Part shown: piece after piece, positions 16,673 to 24,909 of the stretch
Position numbering within the stretch: the first letter of the stretch is position 1
Layout of the letters: the number at the start of each line of letters is the position of its first letter
Assembly (NCBI GenBank): GCA_946621465.1
Contig: CAMOOO010000001.1
Location: 62,001 to 126,000 of the forward strand
DNA from: an uncultured Clostridia bacterium
GTDB lineage: Bacteria > Bacillota > Clostridia > Christensenellales > DTU072
Reading direction: 5' to 3'
Length of the DNA: 64,000 nt
The notes under the pieces: model-generated
The model's database searches: none
What the model saw: only the letters and a program-made list of their open reading frames with translations
Told to the model about the DNA's origin: nothing
Program-made: the position numbers and the translations under genes

Positions 16673-17470
16673 ATGGCAAACAGAAACAGAAGACATAAAA
16701 AACCGGTGATCGGCGCCGGGTACCGTCCTCCCTTTCCGGAAGAGATACTTCGTTTGCCGACAGAAGAACTGGCTATTCGTCCGGACACCCTGGCATTATT
16801 GCAGGGTGCCGGCATTGTCACGTTCCGTGACGTTTTGATCCGCGAAGAAAAAGATTTCTATCGTATTTCCACCTTTAATAAAAAGAACTTATTGGACGTA
16901 AAATTCGCTTTGAAAAAGAGAAATCTGTTTTTACGCCCCACGCCGGAAGAGAAGCCTGCCGATAAAAAAGAGGAGACGGAATCCGGTAAAAAGGGTGAGA
17001 AAAACAACGAACAACGCGGTCAACAAAAAGATAAACCCGCCCACCCGCCCCAAGCGGAAAAGAAAGTAAAAGAAGAGGTCGATATTTACGTCAAAATAAA
17101 TAAAGGCGGTAAATGGGGATTTAAAGACAGGGAAGGGAGCCAAAAGGTTGCGCCTATCTATGATGAAGTCTTTAATTACAAAGAAGATCTCTGTTGCGTC
17201 GAAAAGGATGAGAAATTCGGCTTTATCAATCGTGAGGGAGAGGAAGTAATTCCCCTCGTCTATGATTGCGCTGTTTCTTTTTCCGAGGGATATGCCTGCG
17301 TGTATAAAGGAGAAAAATGTGGGTATATCAATACTAATAACGACGTCGTCATCGACTTTAAATACGATGCAGGCACGCCGGTCGTCGGTGGTGAATGCAG
17401 AGTAAAGAGAGATGGCAAATGGGGCGAATTGCATATCGATAATCCAATGGAGATTCGTTGGATTAACTAA
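16673..17470 (+). CDS. Fusion of an RNA polymerase alpha-CTD-like domain with WG repeats
   Basis: Two parts are visible. Residues about 21-88 match the RNA polymerase alpha-subunit C-terminal domain helix by helix: LPTEELAIRPDTLALLQGAG, then IVTFRDVLIREEKDFYRIS and FNKKNLLDVKFALKKRNL. The Arg equivalent to alpha Arg265 and Lys equivalent to Lys298 are kept, while the Asn268, Cys269, Gly296 and Ser299 equivalents are changed. After a charged low-complexity linker (about 90-135) come WG/KWG beta repeats (GGKWGFKDREG, KFGFINREGE, KCGYINTNND, DGKWGEL). It has no signal peptide, so it should be cytoplasmic. It sits between the Ldh2-family gene (2 bases) and the AAA ATPase (16 bases). Function unknown; DNA, nucleic-acid or protein binding is plausible. 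Confidence 0.75.
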   Translation: MANRNRRHKKPVIGAGYRPPFPEEILRLPTEELAIRPDTLALLQGAGIVTFRDVLIREEKDFYRISTFNKKNLLDVKFALKKRNLFLRPTPEEKPADKKEETESGKKGEKNNEQRGQQKDKPAHPPQAEKKVKEEVDIYVKINKGGKWGFKDREGSQKVAPIYDEVFNYKEDLCCVEKDEKFGFINREGEEVIPLVYDCAVSFSEGYACVYKGEKCGYINTNNDVVIDFKYDAGTPVVGGECRVKRDGKWGELHIDNPMEIRWIN

Positions 17471-17486
17471 GGGAAGTATCCTATTT

Positions 17487-18605
17487 ATGCCTACAAAGCA
17501 ACAACTAAAAGAAACCTTTGATCGTTGGTACGCAAAAGCATTGATCCACCTTGCGAAACAGGAGTGGGAAGAAGCTCGGTTGTGCCTGAATACCGCGGCA
17601 AGAGCGCTCGCAGACATAGCGTCAAAAACACCGCAAGAAGATATAAAATCCATTCGTCAGGACTGGGTCTTTGACTTAGCAAACGAGTTGGAACGTTTGG
17701 AAAAGAAAACGGAAATAGAAAAAGTCAAAGAAAAGCTGACGGAAAAGAAAGAAGAAAAAAATGGATCGCCGATTTCGGTCTCCGGTGTACCCAACGTATC
17801 GTTTGATGACGTCGTTGGATTGGAGGACGTAAAGCGCTCCGTTTTTTTTAAGGCGATCTATCCGCGACTTTATCCCGAACTCTATAAAAGGTATAAAATG
17901 AAAACGGGAGGAGGACTGCTTTTGTATGGCCTTCCCGGTACGGGAAAAACCATGATAGCGCAGGCTATTGCCCATGAAACAAAGGGTAAGTTCTTTTCCG
18001 TTCGTTGTTCTGATATCGGCAGCAAATGGTTCGGTGAAACGGAACAAAATATCAGAGCGATTTTCGACGAAGCACGTTCCTACGACAACGCCGTCTTATT
18101 CTTTGACGAAATAGAATCGTACGCGACAAAAAGACGGGAAGACTCGGCAATGAGCAGGGTAGTGCCAGAATTTTTGACGCAGATCCAGGATGTCTACGAA
18201 GAGGAAAAAGCCAATAAACTGCTCGTTATTGCGGCGACGAACCGTCCATGGGACATCGACGGCGCCTTTCTGCGCCCAGGTAGATTCGACGATAAGATTT
18301 TCGTTCCGTTGCCCTCACAAAAGAGCAGAGAGGAAATTGCCAAAAACAAAATGCTTAACGTCCCGATAAAAGGGGAGATTGACTATCAAATTATCGGCGA
18401 ACGTACCGAAGGCTATAATGGCGCAGACGTTGCTTATTTGTGCGACAAAGCGAAGGAAATCGCATTAAGCCGCGTTATAGAAGGTCTGGAAGAAGACGAG
18501 GGCGTAACGGCGCAGGATTTTGTAAAAGCGTTATCGCTGGTAAAAAGTTCGGTCAGCGCCGAGGACGAAAAAGCAATGATGGCGTGGGACGGCTCGGACA
18601 ATTGA
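17487..18605 (+). CDS. Vps4/katanin-like AAA ATPase with N-terminal MIT-like helical domain
   Basis: A classical AAA ATPase of 372 residues. The N-terminus (about 5-75) is an antiparallel helical bundle resembling an MIT domain (FDRWYAKALIHLAKQEWEEA, then RLCLNTAARALADIA), followed by a charged linker. The AAA module has VSFDDVVGLEDVK, Walker A GLPGTGKT (148-155), Walker B LFFDEIES, sensor-1 AATNRPWDID and the arginine-finger motif RPGRFD. The layout is that of Vps4, spastin and katanin, which remodel protein assemblies. The ATG at 17487 is chosen because upstream in-frame codons fall inside the WG gene; GGGAAG lies about 10 bases before it. It probably works with the WG-repeat protein encoded just upstream (inference). 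Confidence 0.85.
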   Translation: MPTKQQLKETFDRWYAKALIHLAKQEWEEARLCLNTAARALADIASKTPQEDIKSIRQDWVFDLANELERLEKKTEIEKVKEKLTEKKEEKNGSPISVSGVPNVSFDDVVGLEDVKRSVFFKAIYPRLYPELYKRYKMKTGGGLLLYGLPGTGKTMIAQAIAHETKGKFFSVRCSDIGSKWFGETEQNIRAIFDEARSYDNAVLFFDEIESYATKRREDSAMSRVVPEFLTQIQDVYEEEKANKLLVIAATNRPWDIDGAFLRPGRFDDKIFVPLPSQKSREEIAKNKMLNVPIKGEIDYQIIGERTEGYNGADVAYLCDKAKEIALSRVIEGLEEDEGVTAQDFVKALSLVKSSVSAEDEKAMMAWDGSDN

Positions 18606-18682
18606 GAAGCGGAAAACCTCGTCAAATAAACCGATAATTTAGTAAAAGGACAAAAATATTTCCAAATTTTTTCAAAATGCTA

Positions 18683-18711
18683 TTGAAAGATAATTAAAAA
18701 TGCTGTATCAT
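18683..18711 (+). promoter_or_regulatory. Sigma-A-type promoter for the DUF2804-like gene
   Basis: TTGAAA (18683-18688), 17-base spacer, TATCAT (18706-18711), 26 bases before the ATG at 18738. Confidence 0.65.
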
Positions 18712-18737
18712 AGTATATATCATTAGAGGAGGATTTT

Positions 18738-19886
18738 ATGGGAGATTATAAAAAATTTATTGCAGATGAAAGACGTTCCGTGCCGACACCGAAAGATATG
18801 GTGACCGATGGCGTAAGCGTTTTCGGAACGTTCGACAAAGAATTCGAGACAATGGATCTGATGAGCATCAAAAATGCCACCGCATTGCCGAAGTTTTGTA
18901 ACAAAATCAAGTTGACTCTTTGGGAGGCGACAGAGGTTCATTTAAAAGAAGGCGTTCTTCTCGCCGTTGTATGCGACATGGGTATCTTCGGAAAGACCAT
19001 GAACGTATTCTATGACAAACAAGATCACAAAGTATATTGCTGGGATACTAACCTGAAGAGCAAGGATACGAAGATCGCTCCCAATCTGATTAACGGTGCT
19101 ATCGCCGAAGCTCATACCGACGTCAGTTTCGTTAAATATATTAACAATTTCCAAGACGGCAAATGCGATCTTTCCGGTAAACACACCGGCAAATGCCTTA
19201 TTACCGCGCCCCGTACGGACAAAACGGCGGTAAAGGCGATGAAGGAGAATTATTCCGAGGCTTCCATTGAGTATCATTTTGAATTGACCAGAATCAGTAA
19301 GCCTTGCGTCGTCAGCATTCCTTTCTCCGAAAAGAGAAATCGTCCGCTGTACAGCCAAAAGGATTTCTTCAAAGCGGAAGGAAAACTGGTTATTAACGGT
19401 AGAGTGCTTACTTCCGACGACGAAACGGTAGCTATCGTTGACGATCACAGAGGATACTATCCCAGAAGAGCCCACTACGACTGGGTAACCACCATGGGAA
19501 AATGCGAAGTTGACGGCAAAAAGGAATGGCTCGCCTTCAACCTCACCCGTAACCAATCCATCAACCAGGATAAATACAACGAGAATATTATCTTCTTTAA
19601 AGATAAAACCAGCCTGCTCCCGCCGGTAACCTTTACCAGAACTCCGGAAACGAAGGATTTCAAGAATTATGCGGAATGGATCGTCAAAGACGAACACGAC
19701 ATGGTCAACCTTAAATTCAAAGTTTACGGTCTCAACCCCATGATCTTGCACGCACTGTGCTTTGTCCGCATTGACTACTACATAACCTTCGGCGAATTGG
19801 AAGGCTATATTCGTGACGAGAGTGGTAAAAAATACGTTCTCGACGGTATGCTCGGTATGGGCGAAGATAAAACTCTTCTGCTTTAA
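18738..19886 (+). CDS. DUF2804-like protein of unknown function
   Basis: A 382-residue soluble protein with no signal peptide or membrane segment. The signature VDDHRGYYPRRAHYDWVT and the surrounding beta-rich layout (LWEATEVHLKEG, LAFNLTRNQS, INGRVLTSDDETV) resemble the DUF2804 family, recognised from memory. Such proteins are predicted beta-barrel/lipocalin-like folds with no established activity. Start ATG has GAGGAGG 6 bases upstream. It has its own promoter and a strong terminator downstream, so it is probably monocistronic. Confidence 0.75.
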   Translation: MGDYKKFIADERRSVPTPKDMVTDGVSVFGTFDKEFETMDLMSIKNATALPKFCNKIKLTLWEATEVHLKEGVLLAVVCDMGIFGKTMNVFYDKQDHKVYCWDTNLKSKDTKIAPNLINGAIAEAHTDVSFVKYINNFQDGKCDLSGKHTGKCLITAPRTDKTAVKAMKENYSEASIEYHFELTRISKPCVVSIPFSEKRNRPLYSQKDFFKAEGKLVINGRVLTSDDETVAIVDDHRGYYPRRAHYDWVTTMGKCEVDGKKEWLAFNLTRNQSINQDKYNENIIFFKDKTSLLPPVTFTRTPETKDFKNYAEWIVKDEHDMVNLKFKVYGLNPMILHALCFVRIDYYITFGELEGYIRDESGKKYVLDGMLGMGEDKTLLL

Positions 19887-19987
19887 TCATCGAAGCCTAA
19901 ATTAAGAAGGACCCGTTTAGTGCTGTTCCATTAGGGATTTTATGAAAAATTAAAATTCGATGGTAATTGCACTTTCGAGCGGTCAAC

Positions 19988-20027
19988 AAAAAAGGATTTG
20001 GAGAATATTCCAAGTCCTTTTTGTTTT
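19988..20027 (+). terminator. Rho-independent terminator after the DUF2804-like gene
   Basis: A 14-base arm AAAAAGGATTTGGA pairs with TCCAAGTCCTTTTT (one T-G wobble) around a 5-6 base loop, followed by TTGTTTTG. The A/U-rich stem bases make it potentially bidirectional. Confidence 0.85.
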
Positions 20028-20168
20028 GCATTCTCCTTATTTTATTCTTTCACAAAACCTGCAAAAATGCAACTATTTTCATGTAATCCGCAATTCCTAA
20101 TTCCTCATTCCTAATTCAGAAACCTGCGATTTGCGCATGTTTTTGTTGCACTTCTGTTGCACTCCGTT

Positions 20169-20177
20169 TGTTATAAT
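20169..20177 (+). promoter_or_regulatory. Extended -10 promoter for the 1465-residue surface protein
   Basis: TGtTATAAT (TG at 20169-20170, TATAAT at 20172-20177) without a well-spaced -35; a TTGCAC lies 20 bases upstream. The AAGGAG ribosome-binding site follows at 20217-20221. Confidence 0.5.
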
Positions 20178-20229
20178 AATTCTGTATCTTTTTTGAAAAA
20201 AAGAAAACTTTTTATAAGGAGAAAAAACT

Positions 20230-23200
20230 ATGGTACAAACGAAACGAAAAACAAACGTTGTCGCCTTGGTGATCGTGATAAGCCTTGTGCTCGTGTTCGC
20301 GATGGCGGTAGTCGTCATAGCTGCACCTTCTGTGAAATCGGCGAGCGCAGATGGCATCTATTCCTACATGGGATGGGATGAGGAGAGTGGGGAACTCGTA
20401 GAGCGAGAAACGGACTCGACACCCACGGCCGTCACGAGCATCATGACTGAACTTTCTGCCGGTTGGTATATCGTGGATGATGATGTTACTATCGAATCCA
20501 CCGTTAACGTAAATTCAGGAGGCGTCATTAATCTTATCCTCGTTGACGGCAAGACCCTTACCATCAATGCACCCTACGGCAACAACCCTTTGAGATTGAA
20601 TAATAGTAACACGACGCTCAATATCTACGGGCAAGCTGCAGGGACAGGGGAATTACATATTGAATCCAATTACGGATGTGCAATTTTCGCTTCTGGCTCT
20701 TATGTCAACGTTTATGGCGGTAAAGTCTATGCAAAGGCACAAGAAAACTGCAACGGCAGTTACGGCATTATGTGCAAAACGCTTACCGTTTACGGCGGAC
20801 AGGTGACCGCACTCGGGTACGACTGGAAAGATTATAAAGGTATCGGAATAGTAGGCAACCTCGTAATGTACGGCGGTGAAGTAATCGCAAAAGCAGGATC
20901 GGAAAAGGCGATTTATGGAACGATCACAGCCGGGGAGGATATTGACTGGGTCATTTTTAATAGCACGGATAACGGTAGTTCTTGGAGTACAATCTCTTTG
21001 GATGAGAATAATAAGTGCTCTGACTCTGACTATCACGTCAAAGTGATGGTGAGAGCGAAAATGGTAGGCTCCGGCTACAGCAACAACCCCTACAAGATCA
21101 GCACGGCGGATCAACTGAACCGCTTCCGCGATATCGTCAATGGCTTAAACGACGAGGAGCAAAATAAATTTGCTTGGGCGGTTCTGATGAACGACATCGA
21201 CCTCGATGGCAGCGAAAGCAATCAATGGACGCCTATCGGCACGAGCAGCAACAAATACGGCGGAACGTTTGATGGGAAAGGATACACGATCAGAGGTTTA
21301 TATATAAATTCAGATGCTTCCGGGATCGGTTTTATTTCTTACACCGGTACGAACGCAAAGATAAGAAATCTTACGCTTGAAGGTTCGGTTACCGCTACCG
21401 GCGATTCTGCTAACGTAGGTGCGTTCGTAGGAAGTATGGACGGCGGTTTGCTCACCGACTGCACCAACAAAGCTACGGTCAACGGAGTAATGTTCGTAGG
21501 CGGTCTTGTCGGTTGCGTATACTATGACAGTTCGTATAATAAAGCTAAAGTTGAAAAGAGCGTTAACCAAGGCGCCGTGACCGGAACGAGTAACGGTGCG
21601 GGCGGTATTGCCGGTAACCACTACGGCTTTGTTGAAAACTGCTACAACACGGGGACCGTTACGGGCGTCAATCAGGTAGGCGGTATCGTCGGGAATGCTA
21701 GCTATTTATCATCGACTAATTTTTCTACAACGAGTTGTAACTTCAACTACGGTACGATTTCCGGTAGCGGCTCAAATGTAGGTAACGTCATTGGTAGTTG
21801 TTCGGTATATCCGACGGTGGAAAGCAATTTCTATTTGTCCGCTATGCCCAACAAAGGCATTGGCAACAGAGATGAAGACACTACGAAAACGCAGGTTTTG
21901 ACCGCAGAAGAATTCAAAGACGCAACTAACTTTGTTGGCTTCGACTTCCTAGGCGTTTGGAAGATGGGAGACGACTATCCTCTCCATGCCGAGGCTTACG
22001 ATCTGTGGCTTGGCGACGATCTTATCACCGAAAGTCGCCTGTCGGGCGAAGGCTGGAGCTTTGCCCCCGAGACCAACACCCTTACCTTAGACGGCTACAC
22101 GCTCTCAGTCGACGGCAGAGCAGTACCCGACTTGTACAAACACTACGCCGCCTTTACCTATCTCGGCGATGAAACGCTCAACCTCGTGCTTGTGGGCGAA
22201 AACAGTATAACCAACACGATAGACGCACTGAACGTCTTTGCGTTTTATAGCAATTCGCCTGTGACGATCAGCGGCACGGGTTCGCTCTACCTTACCACGA
22301 CCGGTTCGGTGACCAATTCCAAGGCTTTGGGCACCAAAGGTGTACTGACGATCAACGGCGGGACAGTCGTTGCGCAAGGCGGACCAGCTACCGTGTTTGA
22401 CGGCACAGCGACCAGCACGGGCGTCTTGGTAGAGGGCGGACTCGTTCTCAACGGTGGCAGTCTGACCGCCATTGCCGGAGAGTCCTTGCACTACAGCTAC
22501 GGTCTCCAATGTTTCCATGGCGATGAGTATGATCTCGTCATCGGCGAAGGGATCAAGTCCTTTGTCGCTAAGGGCGGTGAGATCACAGGCGATCAACCGT
22601 CTATGCATAAATCCAACTCTATCTACGCAAATGCGGTATCGATCGAGCTTGACGGTACCGGCTGGACGGATATTGCGGGTACCGAAGGCGAAGCGGCGAT
22701 TGAAGCAGGAACGTACAACTCCAATCCTTTCGGAGATTATTTGAAAGTCGAGTTTATCAGCGGCACGATGATTACCATCGAAATCGCGGACAAAGAAGTC
22801 AATTATAATGAAGACGCGCCCACGTACACCTACGTTGCCAAGATCGACGGCGAAGTCGTGACGGACGAAGATCTCCTTGCGGCTATCGCGGCGAAACTGA
22901 CCGTCGGCAGCGCGTACGCAAAAGGTAGCAACGCGGGTTCCTACGATATCGTCAACAGCAACGCGCAATATAACGAAAAATTCACCGTTGCGGACGAAGA
23001 CTACATAATCTCGAGCATCGTAGGCGGCACGCTCACGGTAAGCAAGATCGACGCCGTTGTGACCGCGCCTACCGCCAAGACCGAACTCAAATACACCGGC
23101 GAAGCGCAGGAACTCATCAACGCAGGTTCCACCACGGGCGGCACGATCGAATACAAATTAAACGACGGCGAGTGGTCTACCGCCATTCCGACCGCTACCG

Positions 23201-24627
23201 ACGTGGACGACGACTATATTGTCTATTATCGCGTGGTCGGCGGAACGAACTTTAACGATATTGCCGGCGTAGCTTTGTCCGAAGCGATCGAGATCGAAGA
23301 AAACGACAAGACCTTATTGACGGTTGTGATCGGTCATGCGGAAGCTTATTACGACACCATTGAGACCGAGTATCCCACCGTGGCGGATGTTTTGTTTGAC
23401 GCCATCGACGAAGGAAACGCCGTCTTAAACAATGCAAATAAGACCGAGGAAGAAATTTCCACTGCCGTTGAAACCTTGACGGGAGCCGTTCTCAACGCGC
23501 AAGTCAGCGTGGTGGAAGAAATGATCGACGCCATCCCGAGTCCCGTTACACTCGACAGCGAAGATGAGATCATCGCCGCTCGCAAAGCGTACGACAATTT
23601 GAGTGACGATCAACAAACGCAAGTTATCAATCGCGACGCTTTATTCGCTGCGGAGATCGACCTTGCGGAGGCGCTCATTGCCGACATCGGCGAGGTGGTT
23701 TATACGACAGGTTGCAAAGGCAAGATCGACAAAGCAAGAGATTATTTTGACGCTCTTACCGAAGAGCAACAAGCGCTCGTAGACGACGAACACAAAGACG
23801 CGCTTGCGGACGCAGAAGCTGCTTACAAGGCTTTGGAGGACGCGGCGAAAGCGGGTGCGGCGAAAGCTTTGATCGAGGCGATCGGCGAAGTAGAAGACAC
23901 GCAAAGCAGCAAAGACAAGATCGACGCGGCGCGTGAAGCCTACGACGCTTTGACCGACGACCAAAAGGCATTGATTACCGAAGATGCGCCGACGATCGTT
24001 ACGGCGGAAGCCACGTACACTACTCTCCACGCCAACAATTTGGCGGCGGCGGAAGTCGTTGCGCTTATCAACGCTATTGGAACGGTAGAATACACCGAAA
24101 CGAGCAAAGGCAAGATCGACGCCGCAAAGGAAGCGTACAATGACTTGACCGACGCACAAAAAGCCATCGTCGACAACTATCTGACGGAAAACGAAGTGGA
24201 TACCATCGTCGTTTCGGAAACGATCTACATCGGACTGGGCGATCAACAAAAGGCGCAGGAGGTCAAAGACCTTATCATCGCCATCGGCGAAGTGAAATAT
24301 CCCGACAGCAAAGACAAAATCGAAGCGGCAAGAGGCTCCTATGACGCTTTGACGGACACGCAAAAGGCGCTTGTGGACAACTACAGTGTCCTCACCACGG
24401 CGGAAGCGACCTATGCGGAACTGGAAGTAAAAGCGAATAAAAAGCTTTCCGGCGGCGCGATCGCAGGTATCGTGATCGGGTGCGTAGCTTTCGTAGCTTG
24501 CGTAGGATTCCTGCTTTGGTTCTTCCTCTTCAAAAAGAAGAAAGAAGACAAAGACGAACCGAAAGTCGCTGTCCCCGAAACAAACGACGAACCGAAAAAC
24601 GATCAAACGGATGAGCCGAAAGAATAA
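20230..24627 (+). CDS. Large mosaic cell-surface protein (beta-helix, GLUG, MBG-like and helical repeats, C-terminal membrane anchor)
   Basis: The 1465-residue protein starts with a signal peptide (hydrophobic core VVALVIVISLVLVFAMAVVV). Next come right-handed beta-helix-type segments (LTINAPYGN, NVYGGKVYAKA, TVYGGQVTAL), then GLUG-type repeats (VGGLVGCVY, GGIAGNHYG, VGGIVGNAS, about residues 390-530) and a second beta-helix stretch (LTINGGTVVAQGG). MBG/Ig-like strands span about 840-1020, and five helical repeats follow (separate entry). It ends in a transmembrane segment (about 1410-1436), a KKKK stop-transfer and an acidic Pro-rich tail of about 25 residues. There is no LPxTG motif, so anchoring is by the membrane helix. 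Adhesin or envelope role is likely, but no ligand can be inferred. Confidence 0.85.
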   Translation: MVQTKRKTNVVALVIVISLVLVFAMAVVVIAAPSVKSASADGIYSYMGWDEESGELVERETDSTPTAVTSIMTELSAGWYIVDDDVTIESTVNVNSGGVINLILVDGKTLTINAPYGNNPLRLNNSNTTLNIYGQAAGTGELHIESNYGCAIFASGSYVNVYGGKVYAKAQENCNGSYGIMCKTLTVYGGQVTALGYDWKDYKGIGIVGNLVMYGGEVIAKAGSEKAIYGTITAGEDIDWVIFNSTDNGSSWSTISLDENNKCSDSDYHVKVMVRAKMVGSGYSNNPYKISTADQLNRFRDIVNGLNDEEQNKFAWAVLMNDIDLDGSESNQWTPIGTSSNKYGGTFDGKGYTIRGLYINSDASGIGFISYTGTNAKIRNLTLEGSVTATGDSANVGAFVGSMDGGLLTDCTNKATVNGVMFVGGLVGCVYYDSSYNKAKVEKSVNQGAVTGTSNGAGGIAGNHYGFVENCYNTGTVTGVNQVGGIVGNASYLSSTNFSTTSCNFNYGTISGSGSNVGNVIGSCSVYPTVESNFYLSAMPNKGIGNRDEDTTKTQVLTAEEFKDATNFVGFDFLGVWKMGDDYPLHAEAYDLWLGDDLITESRLSGEGWSFAPETNTLTLDGYTLSVDGRAVPDLYKHYAAFTYLGDETLNLVLVGENSITNTIDALNVFAFYSNSPVTISGTGSLYLTTTGSVTNSKALGTKGVLTINGGTVVAQGGPATVFDGTATSTGVLVEGGLVLNGGSLTAIAGESLHYSYGLQCFHGDEYDLVIGEGIKSFVAKGGEITGDQPSMHKSNSIYANAVSIELDGTGWTDIAGTEGEAAIEAGTYNSNPFGDYLKVEFISGTMITIEIADKEVNYNEDAPTYTYVAKIDGEVVTDEDLLAAIAAKLTVGSAYAKGSNAGSYDIVNSNAQYNEKFTVADEDYIISSIVGGTLTVSKIDAVVTAPTAKTELKYTGEAQELINAGSTTGGTIEYKLNDGEWSTAIPTATDVDDDYIVYYRVVGGTNFNDIAGVALSEAIEIEENDKTLLTVVIGHAEAYYDTIETEYPTVADVLFDAIDEGNAVLNNANKTEEEISTAVETLTGAVLNAQVSVVEEMIDAIPSPVTLDSEDEIIAARKAYDNLSDDQQTQVINRDALFAAEIDLAEALIADIGEVVYTTGCKGKIDKARDYFDALTEEQQALVDDEHKDALADAEAAYKALEDAAKAGAAKALIEAIGEVEDTQSSKDKIDAAREAYDALTDDQKALITEDAPTIVTAEATYTTLHANNLAAAEVVALINAIGTVEYTETSKGKIDAAKEAYNDLTDAQKAIVDNYLTENEVDTIVVSETIYIGLGDQQKAQEVKDLIIAIGEVKYPDSKDKIEAARGSYDALTDTQKALVDNYSVLTTAEATYAELEVKANKKLSGGAIAGIVIGCVAFVACVGFLLWFFLFKKKKEDKDEPKVAVPETNDEPKNDQTDEPKE
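23512..24429 (+). repeat. Five tandem about 60-70-residue helical repeats within the surface protein
   Basis: Each unit has the pattern ALIxAIGEVxxTxxSKxKID followed by AAREAYDALTDDQKALV and a helix ending in AEATY. The first unit (from 23512, VVEEMIDAIPSPV) is the most divergent and the last three are close copies. The units resemble extended three-helix stalk repeats such as FIVAR-type modules. They sit directly before the membrane anchor, so they likely act as a spacer. Confidence 0.8.
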
Positions 24628-24652
24628 TCCTTCCGATCTCACAAAATAATAT

Positions 24653-24680
24653 GAGGTGTCGCAACCGCGGCACCTCTTTC
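24653..24680 (+). terminator. Rho-independent terminator after the surface protein
   Basis: GAGGTGTCGC pairs with GCGGCACCTC (one wobble) around AACC, followed by TTTC. It lies 26 bases past the stop. Confidence 0.75.
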
Positions 24681-24796
24681 ATTTGGAACGATATAGGAAA
24701 TTGTATTTGCTACGTCGAATAAATAAAACGAACAACTAAAATCGGGTTTCATGATTGTTCGGCGCGCCGACGGCGACGCCATACAAGAATAGCGGA

Positions 24797-24857
24797 TTTT
24801 AGCTATTTCCTTATCCTGCTATAGAAAAAAGCCGGATAGCCAAGGAAATGGCTAAAA
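24797..24857. repeat. Inverted repeat between convergent genes
   Basis: TTTTAGCTATTTCCTT (24797-24812) is the near-perfect reverse complement of AAGGAAATGGCTAAAA (24842-24857), with 29 bases between. It could be a second bidirectional terminator; it is not a known mobile-element end. Confidence 0.5.
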
Positions 24858-24865
24858 AAATTTCA

Positions 24866-24904
24866 AAAAAGTGTTAAGGTGTTTGCTACAACGAACACCT
24901 TAAC
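24866..24904 (-). terminator. Rho-independent terminator of the deacetylase-like gene
   Basis: On the minus strand, GTTAAGGTGTT and AACACCTTAAC form a perfect 11-base stem with a 10-base loop, followed by CTTTTTTG. It starts 6 bases after the minus-strand stop codon at 24910. Confidence 0.85.
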
Positions 24905-24909
24905 CTTAT

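Larger units (their letters stand above)
19887..20229. other. Intergenic region, 343 bases
   Basis: It holds the terminator at 19988-20027, a short stretch of near-identical AATTCCT units (about 20089-20118), and the extended -10 promoter and ribosome-binding site of the next gene. No ORF with a ribosome-binding site is visible. Confidence 0.6.

Noticed and set aside
22707-24429. Tandem repeats as a CRISPR array
   Set aside because: The repeats are long, in frame and encode protein; there are no short identical direct repeats with unique spacers.
23641-24642. 333-codon antisense ORF under the surface-protein repeats
   Set aside because: The Arg/Phe-rich translation is the reverse strand of the helical repeats, not a gene.
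24766-24775. GGCGCGCC palindrome as a mobile-element or att site
   Set aside because: A single 8-base palindrome without flanking repeats or an integrase is not evidence.
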